A stretch of DNA of 64,000 bases from a bacterium. GTDB taxonomy: Bacteria; CLD3; SB21. The notes under the pieces are model-generated. The model ran no database searches. It was given only the letters and a program-made list of their open reading frames with translations, and was not told the origin of the DNA. Location of the stretch: NCBI GenBank assembly GCA_013360215.1, contig JABWCP010000006.1, forward strand, positions 1-64,000, read 5' to 3'. The position numbers were made by a program, and so were the translations under genes. The number at the start of each line of letters is the position of its first letter. Within the stretch, counting starts at the first letter, position 1. Below, one piece after another: positions 8,434 to 16,675 of the stretch.

Positions 8434-8483
8434 ATCCCTCATGAAACAAGGATGATTGGCATGCCTTGATACCGATGAGGGAT
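8434..8483. terminator. Inverted repeat between convergent genes
   Basis: ATCCCTCAT (8434-8442) pairs with ATGAGGGAT (8475-8483). Inside, CAAGG (8447-8451) pairs with CCTTG (8464-8468). The hairpin sits between the lysine operon and rny, which converge, and probably terminates both; the flanking T runs are weak. Confidence 0.55.
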
Positions 8484-8509
8484 ATAATCTTTTAAATTGT
8501 CAGAGAATA

Positions 8510-10072
8510 CTATTTTGCAATATCCACGGCACGGTATTCGCGAATCACCGTGATTTTGATCTGTCCGGGATATTCCATTTCGGTTTCGATACGTTGTGCG
8601 ATATCGTCGGCCGTTTGAATAGCGCGGTTATCGTCGAGTGTCGCATAATCAACCATCACACGTATTTCCCGCCCGGCCTGAACGACAAACGCTTCGCGTA
8701 CGCCGTTGAAGCTCATCGCAATTTGTTCCAATTTATTGAGGCGCTTCAGATAATTATTCAGCACTTCTTTTTGTGCGCCCGGACGTTCTTTGCTCAGCAT
8801 ATTCGCCGTGTACAAAATCACGTTGATAGGGTGGGCGATCATCGGGTCGTCATGATGAAATAAAATGGCATTTTGAACGACGGCGTTTTCACCGAATTTA
8901 CGTGCCAATTCGGCGCCCACGACGGCATGCGGTTGATCGGAGCGGTCGGCGGCAAATCCGATATCATGCAGTATCGCAGCGCGTTTGGCAAGTTGTGCGT
9001 CAAAACCTAATTCGGATGCGATCATACCGGCAATGGCGGCCGTTTCCATACTATGTTGCAGGAGATTCTGTCCGTACTGATGACGGTATTTGAGTTTGCC
9101 GAGCAGTTTGACTATTTCGACATGGGCGCCGTGTATACCGACTTCAAAAAGCGCCTGTTCTCCGGTATTCATGATATGTTCATCGAAATCCCGTCTGGCT
9201 TTTTCGTACACATCTTCGATACGACCCGGATGAATACGTCCGTCCGTGATCAGTGCTTCCAACGTTTTTCGTGCGATTTCACGACGGATCGGATCAAATC
9301 CCGAAATCATGATCGTATTGGGCGTATCGTCAATCATGATCTCGCAACCCGTAATGGATTCGAAGGCACGGATATTACGCCCTTCACGCCCGATGATACG
9401 GCCTTTCATTTCATTACTCGGCAGTTTAAATGCAGTAACCGTGCTTTCAGTCACGTGATGCATGGCCGTACGTTGTACGGCTTGCAACATGATATTTTTG
9501 ATCTGATCTTTGGCCTGTATTTGCGCTTGTTCTTTGATATTGCGAATGGATTTGGCCGCATCTTCTTTGGCCTTTTCCAGCATATTGGCCATCAGCACCT
9601 GTTTGGCCTCTTCCGTCGTCATGCGTGCGATGGTTTCCAGTTTATCGTTCTGGTTTTTGATCATCGCTTCAAGTTGTTCGGTTTTTTTGGTGACTTCTTG
9701 AAGTTTTGTCTGCACTTGTTGTTGTTTCTGATCGACGTCTTTTTCTTTACGCGTCAGCAAATCTCCTTTTTGCTCTACGGCACGTTCGCGCTTGAGTAAT
9801 TCATCTTGCTGGTTTTTGATCTGAATGCGCGTGCTTTTGGTTTGCTCGTCAAACTCATGGCGTTTTTTATACCATTCATCGCTGACTTCGATGAGCTTTT
9901 CTTTTTTGAGATTTTCCGCATCGGACTGGGCCGTTTTGCGAATTTGCTGGGCTTCTTCATCGGCTTCGCGAATGCGTTTGGCTACGGCGATTTTAGTCGC
10001 GTACACTTGCCCAAAAAGAAAGGCCGCTACGGCGGATACCAGCGCTGCTAAAATAAAAATAGCAATTTCCAT
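8510..10072 (-). CDS. rny: Ribonuclease Y
   Basis: A 520-residue membrane-anchored endoribonuclease that initiates mRNA decay. The order is classic: a transmembrane helix at residues 3-22, a long charged coiled coil to about residue 195, a KH domain with GREGRN, and an HD domain with AAILHDIG and FHHDDP motifs. The chain ends RAVDIAK, as in many RNase Y proteins. It is the last gene of the pheT, coiled-coil, zapA, rny series. A strong terminator (10103-10150) lies between it and zapA. Expression therefore needs read-through or a start within the short leader. Ribosome binding site ACGGAG. Confidence 0.96.
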   Translation of the reverse strand: MEIAIFILAALVSAVAAFLFGQVYATKIAVAKRIREADEEAQQIRKTAQSDAENLKKEKLIEVSDEWYKKRHEFDEQTKSTRIQIKNQQDELLKRERAVEQKGDLLTRKEKDVDQKQQQVQTKLQEVTKKTEQLEAMIKNQNDKLETIARMTTEEAKQVLMANMLEKAKEDAAKSIRNIKEQAQIQAKDQIKNIMLQAVQRTAMHHVTESTVTAFKLPSNEMKGRIIGREGRNIRAFESITGCEIMIDDTPNTIMISGFDPIRREIARKTLEALITDGRIHPGRIEDVYEKARRDFDEHIMNTGEQALFEVGIHGAHVEIVKLLGKLKYRHQYGQNLLQHSMETAAIAGMIASELGFDAQLAKRAAILHDIGFAADRSDQPHAVVGAELARKFGENAVVQNAILFHHDDPMIAHPINVILYTANMLSKERPGAQKEVLNNYLKRLNKLEQIAMSFNGVREAFVVQAGREIRVMVDYATLDDNRAIQTADDIAQRIETEMEYPGQIKITVIREYRAVDIAK

Positions 10073-10102
10073 GATTGTCTTGATCTAACTCCGTTGATCT
10101 AT

Positions 10103-10150
10103 AAAAAAACCCTGTGACCTTCGGGCGCTGTGCGCCAAAGGACAACAGGG
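10103..10150 (-). terminator. Intrinsic terminator between zapA and rny
   Basis: On the minus strand CCCTGT (10150-10145 region) pairs with ACAGGG (10115-10110 region). An inner stem CCTTTGGCGC/GCGCCCGAAGG follows, and then seven T (10109-10103). It is a strong hairpin placed only 30 bases before the rny start, so rny is either partly uncoupled from zapA or read through. Confidence 0.85.
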
Positions 10151-10169
10151 GATAATGTCAGAGTGAAGA

Positions 10170-10529
10170 CTATTTCTGCGAAAAAAGATTGATTTCTTCG
10201 GCAGCCGATTGTTCGTTAGCCTCAGGTGTCAGGTCCAGCGTTTCGGGCAGGGGGGCCTGCGTCAGCATGTCCAGCATTTTCTGAGCCTTGTTTTCCATCG
10301 TTTCAATCGTCTTCGTTTGATCGGCGCTGGTTTTGAAAAACTCGTCCGTAATATTCAGCGCCGCAAGGATCGCCACTTTGAGCGGGGATTTGATCGCACC
10401 GCTTTTGTTGATCTCTTTCATCTTTTGGTCTACATAATCGGCAATTGCGCGAATGTGATCGGCGTTATCATCGCCTTTGATCACATATTCGCTGCCGTAG
10501 ATGTTGACTTTGACGGAACTCTTATCCAC
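10170..10529 (-). CDS. zapA: Cell division protein ZapA
   Basis: A 119-residue ZapA, which bundles FtsZ filaments at mid-cell. The N-terminal globular part shows VKVNIYGSEYVIKGDDNADHI, then IADYVDQKMKEI, and VAILAALNITDEFF, all characteristic. A helical tail follows that would form the coiled-coil dimer. The C-terminal 25 residues are acidic and low in complexity. It lies 13 bases after the preceding coiled-coil gene and is followed by a strong terminator. Confidence 0.92.
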   Translation of the reverse strand: MDKSSVKVNIYGSEYVIKGDDNADHIRAIADYVDQKMKEINKSGAIKSPLKVAILAALNITDEFFKTSADQTKTIETMENKAQKMLDMLTQAPLPETLDLTPEANEQSAAEEINLFSQK

Positions 10530-10542
10530 TGTTATCGCAAAA

Positions 10543-10989
10543 TTAAATAATTTTTTCCAACTCGTTTATTTTATTCAAAACACTTTCTAATTGCACCCGC
10601 ATGCGCGTTCTGAATTCGGGATCCAGCATCGCTTTAGGTTCAGAACGTATTTCCACGGTCTGTGCCGGGGACTCACTGCCGCGTTTTAGTTCATCGGCCT
10701 CACGGCGAAGGGCGTTATACGCATCCTGCAATTCCTGATACGCCGCATCTTTGGTCTTGATCAGGTTTTGTTGCCGCCGGACGATTTTTTCTTTGTCGTC
10801 GAGTTCACGCTGTTTTTCGGCAACGGCTTCCGTCACCTGATGGTCCGCTTGCTGCGTGATCTCCTGCAAACGTCCGATCTCCGCATACGCATCATGCAGA
10901 TCCTGTAGCAATTTTTTTAACCGGATTTCCACCAAATCAAGGGAGCCGGCACTGCGTGTACGTGAATGTTTTTCGGATGCTCGCGCCAA
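10543..10989 (-). CDS. Coiled-coil protein, possibly ZapB-like division factor
   Basis: A 148-residue, highly charged and mainly coiled-coil protein. Residues 20-105 form a continuous heptad-rich helix (for example LKKLLQDLHDAYAEIGRLQ), then a short linker and a second helix ending in LNKINELEKII. It has no signal peptide or membrane segment. It lies between pheT (15 bases upstream) and zapA (13 bases downstream). Small coiled-coil genes beside zapA are often division factors, so a ZapB-like role is plausible but unproven. The TTG start at 10989 has only a weak ribosome binding site. Confidence 0.6.
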   Translation of the reverse strand: MARASEKHSRTRSAGSLDLVEIRLKKLLQDLHDAYAEIGRLQEITQQADHQVTEAVAEKQRELDDKEKIVRRQQNLIKTKDAAYQELQDAYNALRREADELKRGSESPAQTVEIRSEPKAMLDPEFRTRMRVQLESVLNKINELEKII

Positions 10990-11004
10990 TTTTGTTATTA
11001 CCTG

Positions 11005-13413
11005 TTATCGCAGTTTTGCGCCAAATTGATTTTCGACATACGCGATGATGGATTGCATCGTCGCATCGATCTCATCCTCCGTCAGAGTACGTTCGACGGA
11101 TTCGAATCGCAACGCAAACGCGAGGCTTTTTTGACCTTGTGTTACCTGATTGCCGTGATACACATCAAATACTTCCAAGTTGGTCAAATGCGCACCGGCC
11201 TTGGACCGTATGGCATTCTGTATCACGCCGGCCTGCATTTTTTCATCCACGATCAAGGCCAAGTCGCGGCGAATAAATGGAAATCTGGAAATCAGATCAA
11301 ATGTTTTTCTGAATTTTCCGATACGTCGTAAAACATCGTAATCTATTTCGAAAGCCCAAACGGTCGTGTCAATATCCAATGCCCGTAAGACCGCATTCTG
11401 TATACGTCCAAAGCGACCAAGTGTTAATACCTGAGAATCCGAAGCAAGACAGGATATGGAAACCGAATTGGGCGCAAATACGAAAGAATGATAAGGATTA
11501 TACTGTAGCGAATCAAGCCAAAACTTCCCCATAATCCGATCGACAATGCCCTTAAGATCATAATAATCTACGGCACGGGGTTTGGTTGCCCAGTGGGTAG
11601 GGGCGCTTTGGCCGACGATACAACCGGCCAATACGTTACGTTCCGCCGGCAGTGGATCGCCCTCGTTGCGGTACGTCCGCCCGATTTCATAGATCTGCAT
11701 GCTGTCGTTTTTACGAAATAGATTACCGCGTACGACTTCCAGCAAACTCGGCAGCATGGAAATGCGCATGACGGACATGTCTTCGCTGATGGGGTTCATC
11801 AGGCGCACAAAATACTTTTCACCCTCCGGTTCGACGGCCATCTGCGATGACGGATGTACCATGGCATTGGTATATACTTCCGATAAACCGGCTTCACGTA
11901 AAGCGGCGCGGGTTTGGTGCATCATTTTTTCGCCGGAAGGCGGTTCGTGATGATAGTGTCCGTAGGCGCCGGTACTGGGACGGATGCGATCAAAACCGTA
12001 AATGCGGGCCACTTCATCAATCAGATTTTCCTCGATTTCGATATCTACGCGATGCGATGGCGCGGTGACGATAAATGAACCGTCGCCGTTATTGATGACG
12101 CCAAAGCCAAGGCGCGTAAGAATATCCGCGATATCGTTGTCGGGGATTTCTTGACCGATAAGGCGCGTAACCGATGCCGAGCGCAATGTGATCACCGCCG
12201 GTTTGGTTATTGAAAAGTTAACATCCAATACACCGGCGAGAATTTCGCCCCCGGCCAGTTCATGCATCAGTTGTGCGGCGCGCTGGATGGCGTAGATCAC
12301 GCCTTCGGGGTTGATGCCCCGGCCAAAACGATTGGATGCTTCCGACATGATGCCGAGATGTTTGGATGAGCGGCGAATTCGTTTTCCGTCAAAATGGGCC
12401 GATTCGAGGAGAACATTTTTGGTCGAATCCGAAATTTCCGAATTTTTTCCGCCCATGATACCGCCGATAGCGATCATTTTTTCGCCGTCGCAGATCATCA
12501 CTGTTTCATCATTGAGTGTGTGCGACTTATCATCCAGCGTTTGAAACGTATCGCCTTTGCGGGATTTACGCACGATGATTTTGTGGCCGGCCAGATGATC
12601 GTAGTCGAAAGCGTGCAGCGGTTGGCCGCATTCCAGCATGACAAAATTGGTAATGTCCACGATGTTGTTGATCGAACGAATACCTACGGCTTCGAGTCGT
12701 TTGACCAGCCAATCCGGCGAGGGGCCGATCGTGACGTTGCGTATGACGCGGCCGGCATAGCGTGTGCAGCCTTCGCGATCTTCGATAGCGATAGACGCAT
12801 GCGCTTCGGCTTTTTCCGAGGATTCGATGACACGCACGTCGGGCATACGGATGGTCGTATTTTCGATCATGGCGATCTCGCGTGCCATGCCGAGCATATG
12901 GAGGCAATCGGGACGATTGCTGGTCACATCAATATCCAGTACGACTTCGCCGCTTCCGATAAACGCAGCAAACGATTGACCTAAGGTATGCGGCGTTGTA
13001 GAATCAAGTTCCCAAATGCCGGGCGACTTGCCGGTTTCAAATCCCAATTCGCTTTTGGAGCAAATCATACCGCAGGATTCTTCGCCGCGAATTTTTGCTT
13101 TTTTGATTTCAAAATTTCCCGGCATCATCGTGCCGATCGTAGCGATGGGGGCCAATTGGCCGGCTTTGACGTTGGGCGCTCCGCAGACGATGTTCAGTAT
13201 GTCCGTGCCGACATCTACCTTGGTGAGAGACAGTTTATCGGCATTGGGATGCTTGGTTACTTCGAGCACTTTACCGAGGACCACACCTTTGAAAGGATCA
13301 TTTTCCAAAATGGCTTCGACATTAAGTCCATTCATCGTAAGACGATGGGCCAGCTCTTGCGGGGACAACTTGATATCAACATAATCCTTGATCCAAGTCA
13401 GGGAAATCTTCAT
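11005..13413 (-). CDS. pheT: Phenylalanine--tRNA ligase beta subunit
   Basis: An 802-residue PheT of full length. The domains run in the usual order: the first B1 half, the EMAP-like tRNA-binding domain (GKVLEVTKHPNADKLSLTKVDVG, residues 47-69), B3/B4 editing domain, B5, the synthetase-like core, and the C-terminal FDX-ACB domain (PFIRRDLALIVDE). It pairs with PheS to charge tRNA-Phe. PheS is not next to it: the upstream neighbour is a divergent PPK2 gene, although pheS and pheT are often adjacent. A good promoter lies upstream (13459-13487), and CGGAG precedes the ATG. Confidence 0.97.
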   Translation of the reverse strand: MKISLTWIKDYVDIKLSPQELAHRLTMNGLNVEAILENDPFKGVVLGKVLEVTKHPNADKLSLTKVDVGTDILNIVCGAPNVKAGQLAPIATIGTMMPGNFEIKKAKIRGEESCGMICSKSELGFETGKSPGIWELDSTTPHTLGQSFAAFIGSGEVVLDIDVTSNRPDCLHMLGMAREIAMIENTTIRMPDVRVIESSEKAEAHASIAIEDREGCTRYAGRVIRNVTIGPSPDWLVKRLEAVGIRSINNIVDITNFVMLECGQPLHAFDYDHLAGHKIIVRKSRKGDTFQTLDDKSHTLNDETVMICDGEKMIAIGGIMGGKNSEISDSTKNVLLESAHFDGKRIRRSSKHLGIMSEASNRFGRGINPEGVIYAIQRAAQLMHELAGGEILAGVLDVNFSITKPAVITLRSASVTRLIGQEIPDNDIADILTRLGFGVINNGDGSFIVTAPSHRVDIEIEENLIDEVARIYGFDRIRPSTGAYGHYHHEPPSGEKMMHQTRAALREAGLSEVYTNAMVHPSSQMAVEPEGEKYFVRLMNPISEDMSVMRISMLPSLLEVVRGNLFRKNDSMQIYEIGRTYRNEGDPLPAERNVLAGCIVGQSAPTHWATKPRAVDYYDLKGIVDRIMGKFWLDSLQYNPYHSFVFAPNSVSISCLASDSQVLTLGRFGRIQNAVLRALDIDTTVWAFEIDYDVLRRIGKFRKTFDLISRFPFIRRDLALIVDEKMQAGVIQNAIRSKAGAHLTNLEVFDVYHGNQVTQGQKSLAFALRFESVERTLTEDEIDATMQSIIAYVENQFGAKLR

Positions 13414-13458
13414 GAAAACTCCGTATATTGAAACGTGATCGTATATTTGCGTAGTGCA

Positions 13459-13487
13459 AGAATATGACCTAAATGTATTTTAATCAA
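13459..13487 (-). promoter_or_regulatory. Candidate promoter of pheT
   Basis: On the minus strand TTGATT (13487-13482) and TATTCT (13464-13459) are spaced by exactly 17 bases. Each matches its sigma-70 consensus at four of six positions. They lie about 45 bases upstream of the pheT ATG. Confidence 0.45.
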
Positions 13488-13512
13488 GGGTTTTTAACCT
13501 GAGGAGCGTGTC

Positions 13513-14316
13513 ATGATCAAGAAATTTATGGTGCCCGAAGATAAAAAAATTTCACTCAAGGACTATGATCCGGATGAAACCCTCGGTTACGAAAACGATG
13601 ATTCCGTCAAGGAAGAGTTTAAAAAGCTCAATCTGAAGATGATTGATCTGCAAGAACTCTTATATGCCGAAAAAGAAAAATCACTTCTGATCATATTGCA
13701 GGCCATGGATGCCGGCGGTAAAGATGGTACGATCAAACACGTGATGCGCGGACTCAATCCGCAAAGTTGCGTGGTGCATAGCTTCAAAGGCCCGAGCGAA
13801 GAAGAACGTTCGCATGATTTTTTATGGCGTATTCACCAAAAAGTGCCGGCGAAGGGGTATGTATGTATTTTTAACCGGTCGCATTACGAAGATGTGCTTG
13901 TGACGCGCGTTCACGGATGGATCAATGATAAAACAGCAAAACAGCGGTTTAATCAAATCAACGAATTTGAAGAGTTGCAGGCGGAAAACGGTGTCACGAT
14001 CATCAAATTCTTTCTGCATATTTCCAAAGAAGAGCAGCGCAAGCGTCTCCAGGAACGGTTGGACGATAAATCCAAACATTGGAAGTTTTCAGCCAACGAT
14101 CTCAAAGAACGTGCGATGTGGGGACAATACATGGATGCATTCGAAGATGTATTTAACCACACCAGTAAAAAACATGCGCCGTGGTATGTGATTCCTTCCA
14201 ATAAAAAATGGTTTCGTAATTTGGCTACGGCCAATATACTGGTAGATACGCTCAAATCCCTTGATATGAAGTATCCCAAACCCAAGCAGGATTTTTCAAA
14301 TCTTGTGATCGAATAA
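13513..14316 (+). CDS. Polyphosphate:nucleotide phosphotransferase, PPK2 family
   Basis: A 267-residue one-domain PPK2, which moves phosphate between polyphosphate and nucleotides. Walker A is AMDAGGKDG (about residues 63-71) and the Walker B/lid region is FNRSHYEDVLVTRVHG. It also has the helical lid segment with KRLQERLDDKSKHWKFS. The length and the pattern YVIPSNKKWFRNL are usual for this family. The sequence suggests the class I/III group, but the nucleotide it prefers cannot be read directly. GAGGAGCG precedes the ATG. A strong hairpin follows the stop. Confidence 0.92.
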   Translation: MIKKFMVPEDKKISLKDYDPDETLGYENDDSVKEEFKKLNLKMIDLQELLYAEKEKSLLIILQAMDAGGKDGTIKHVMRGLNPQSCVVHSFKGPSEEERSHDFLWRIHQKVPAKGYVCIFNRSHYEDVLVTRVHGWINDKTAKQRFNQINEFEELQAENGVTIIKFFLHISKEEQRKRLQERLDDKSKHWKFSANDLKERAMWGQYMDAFEDVFNHTSKKHAPWYVIPSNKKWFRNLATANILVDTLKSLDMKYPKPKQDFSNLVIE

Positions 14317-14335
14317 AATTAGTTTGATTTTTTTT

Positions 14336-14368
14336 CACAAATCCCCGGCCATAAACCGGGGATTTGTG
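14336..14368 (+). terminator. Hairpin terminator after the PPK2 gene
   Basis: CACAAATCCCCGG (14336-14348) pairs perfectly with CCGGGGATTTGTG (14356-14368) around a 7-base loop. The T tail after it is short, so terminator strength rests on the 13-bp stem. Confidence 0.6.
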
Positions 14369-14382
14369 TTATAAAATATTCC

Positions 14383-14414
14383 GTTGATCTATCGCAACGG
14401 ATAGTGTAACTTTG
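14383..14414 (+). promoter_or_regulatory. Candidate Bacteroidota-type promoter of the transketolase
   Basis: TAACTTTG (14407-14414) matches the TAnnTTTG -7 element known from Bacteroidota. GTTG (14383-14386) lies 20 bases upstream at the place of the TTTG -33 element, with one mismatch. Confidence 0.35.
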
Positions 14415-14452
14415 GGGCGTCCTTTCAATCATACCTTTGGGAGAAAAACTTC

Positions 14453-16603
14453 ATGGCTCCGAATACCCTTGAATCGCTGTGTATTAATACCATTCGTACA
14501 CTGTCTATGGATGCGGTACAGCAGGCCAATTCCGGCCATCCCGGAACACCGATGGCTCTGGCGCCGATCGCGTTTACGCTGTATGATAAATTTATGAAAC
14601 ACAATCCGGGCAATCCGCATTGGCCCAACCGGGATCGTTTTATTTTATCGGCAGGGCATGCATCCATGCTGCTTTACAGTACACTGCACATCAACGGGTA
14701 TGGTATTTCGCTGGACGATATCAAACAGTTTAGACAACTGCATTCCAAGTGTGCGGGGCATCCCGAATACGGTCTGGCTCCGGGCATCGAAACGACAACG
14801 GGGCCTTTGGGAACGGGCGTGGCGAATTCGGTCGGTTTTGCCATCGCTGAAAAATGGTTGGCGCAATATTTCAATCGCCCCGGCCATGAAATTTTGAATT
14901 ACAGCATTTTTGCCGTGGCCGGTGACGGATGTATGATGGAAGGCATTTCCGGCGAAGCCGCATCGCTGGCAGGCCACCTCGGATTGGATAATCTCATTTG
15001 GATCTATGATAACAATAAAATTACGATCGAAGGTTCGACATCGCTGGCGTTCAGCGAAGATGTGATGAAACGTTTTGAAGCGTACGGTTGGTTTGTGCAA
15101 CATATCACCGATGCCAATGATACCAACGCGTTATCGTCCGCCATCGAGCGCGCTCAGCAAACCAAAGGTAAACCGTCGTTTATCATGGTGGATAGTCACA
15201 TCGGATACGGTGCACCGCACAAACAGGATTCGCACTCGGCACACGGTGAACCGCTCGGCGAAGAGGAGATTAAAGCGACGAAACAGGTTTACGGTTGGGA
15301 TCCCGAAAAAAAATTCTTTGTGCCGGATGACGTAAAAGCATACAGCCAATTTGCCGTAGAAAAAGGTTCGCAACACGAGCAGGAATGGCAGAAAAAATTT
15401 GAAGTTTACCGCACTGCGTTTCCGGATCTGGCCAAACAATTTGAGTTAATTCAGAAACGGGAATTACCCGAAGGTTGGGATGCCGATCTGCCGGTATTTC
15501 CGGTCGACGCCAAAGGCGTTGCGGGGCGTGATGCCGGAGGTCAGTTGATCAATGCCTTAGCGGCCAAAATACCCTGGCTTGTCGGTGGCGCCGCGGATCT
15601 TGCTCCCTCTACGAAAACTCTGATCAAAGGCGCAAAAAGTTTTAGTCGTGACAATCGCGACGGTCGAAATTTTCACTTTGGTATTCGTGAACATGCCATG
15701 GGCGCTATCGTCAACGGCATGACACTCAGCGGGTTGCATGCGTACGGTTCGGGTTTTCTGATTTTTTCGGATTATATGCGACCCACATTTCGGTTGGCGG
15801 CGCTGATGCAACAGCCGTCGTTGTTTGTTTTCACGCATGACAGTATCGGTGTCGGTGAAGACGGCCCGACCCACCAACCGATCGAACAAGTCGGCTCGTT
15901 GCGCGCTATTCCTAATCTTGAGGTGATCCGCCCGGCGGATGCCAATGAGGTGGCGGAAGCATGGAAATATATGATGCGACTTAAGGATAAACCGGCGGCT
16001 CTGATTTTGACACGCCAGGCTTTACCGACGATGGATCGCACTAAATACGCGCCGGCTTCCGGTGCGCAACGCGGCGGATACATTTTAGCCGACTGCAAAG
16101 GTAAACCGGATATCATTCTGATCGGTACGGGTTCCGAGGTACAACTGTGTATCGGGGCCTATGAAAAACTGACGGCGGAGGGTTATAAATGCCGCGTGGT
16201 GAGCCTGCCGTGCTGGAGTTTATTTGAACGTCAAGGCAAGGCGTACTGGGAAAAAGTACTGCCGAGCGATGTGCGTTGCCGCATAGCCGTTGAGGCCGCA
16301 GCCAGCTTCGGATGGCGGCGTTATACGGGTATCGAAGCCGATGGCGGTATCATCGCCATGCGCAGTTTTGGCGAATCCGCTCCGATCAAAGCGTTGTTAG
16401 AAGAGTTCGGTTTTACTACGGAAGCGGTGGTGAAACTAGCCAAACAGAAACTGAAACAATTTGGGAAAGCCGCGCCTAAAAAAACAGTAAGCGCTAAAAA
16501 CAAACCTGCTAAAAAAGCCAAGAGCAAGCCGAAGTCTAAAAGCACGAACAAAAAAACGGTATCAAAGAAGAAGCAAACAAGCGGAAAAAGGAAACGCAAA
16601 TAA
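14453..16603 (+). CDS. tkt: Transketolase with a lysine-rich C-terminal tail
   Basis: A 716-residue transketolase, the thiamine-diphosphate enzyme that moves two-carbon units in the pentose phosphate pathway. The ThDP motif is GDGCMMEGISGEAASLAGHL followed by YDNNKITIEG. The pyrimidine-binding domain has FGIREHAMGAI, with the usual Glu. The fold ends near residue 670, after which a 45-residue tail holds 19 Lys, 2 Arg and no acidic residue (KNKPAKKAKSKPKSKS and so on), like histone-H1-type DNA-binding tails. The tail is in frame, has normal codon use and ends just before a terminator. The catalytic call is secure; the tail's job is unknown. Confidence 0.96.
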   Translation: MAPNTLESLCINTIRTLSMDAVQQANSGHPGTPMALAPIAFTLYDKFMKHNPGNPHWPNRDRFILSAGHASMLLYSTLHINGYGISLDDIKQFRQLHSKCAGHPEYGLAPGIETTTGPLGTGVANSVGFAIAEKWLAQYFNRPGHEILNYSIFAVAGDGCMMEGISGEAASLAGHLGLDNLIWIYDNNKITIEGSTSLAFSEDVMKRFEAYGWFVQHITDANDTNALSSAIERAQQTKGKPSFIMVDSHIGYGAPHKQDSHSAHGEPLGEEEIKATKQVYGWDPEKKFFVPDDVKAYSQFAVEKGSQHEQEWQKKFEVYRTAFPDLAKQFELIQKRELPEGWDADLPVFPVDAKGVAGRDAGGQLINALAAKIPWLVGGAADLAPSTKTLIKGAKSFSRDNRDGRNFHFGIREHAMGAIVNGMTLSGLHAYGSGFLIFSDYMRPTFRLAALMQQPSLFVFTHDSIGVGEDGPTHQPIEQVGSLRAIPNLEVIRPADANEVAEAWKYMMRLKDKPAALILTRQALPTMDRTKYAPASGAQRGGYILADCKGKPDIILIGTGSEVQLCIGAYEKLTAEGYKCRVVSLPCWSLFERQGKAYWEKVLPSDVRCRIAVEAAASFGWRRYTGIEADGGIIAMRSFGESAPIKALLEEFGFTTEAVVKLAKQKLKQFGKAAPKKTVSAKNKPAKKAKSKPKSKSTNKKTVSKKKQTSGKRKRK

Positions 16604-16622
16604 ACGATTACATTCGTATAAC

Positions 16623-16658
16623 AAAAAAGGCTTCGGTGTTTAACCGAAGCCTTTTTTT
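16623..16658. terminator. Bidirectional intrinsic terminator
   Basis: GGCTTCGGT (16629-16637) pairs with ACCGAAGCC (16643-16651), with six A before and seven T after. It can serve the transketolase on plus and the convergent E1 gene on minus. Confidence 0.92.
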
Positions 16659-16675
16659 ATGTCCGCGAAAAATTC

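Noticed and set aside
9053-9799. 248-codon plus-strand frame rich in Phe, His and Asp
   Set aside because: It is the antisense of the rny coiled coil and HD region and shows no domain pattern.
10073-10169. Possible 6S RNA beside zapA
   Set aside because: The gap is under 100 bases and is filled by a compact terminator hairpin. 6S RNA is about 180 bases with a long interrupted stem.
12394-12984. 196-codon frame on the plus strand
   Set aside because: It lies wholly inside pheT on the other strand, has no family motifs, and its composition follows that of the pheT codons.
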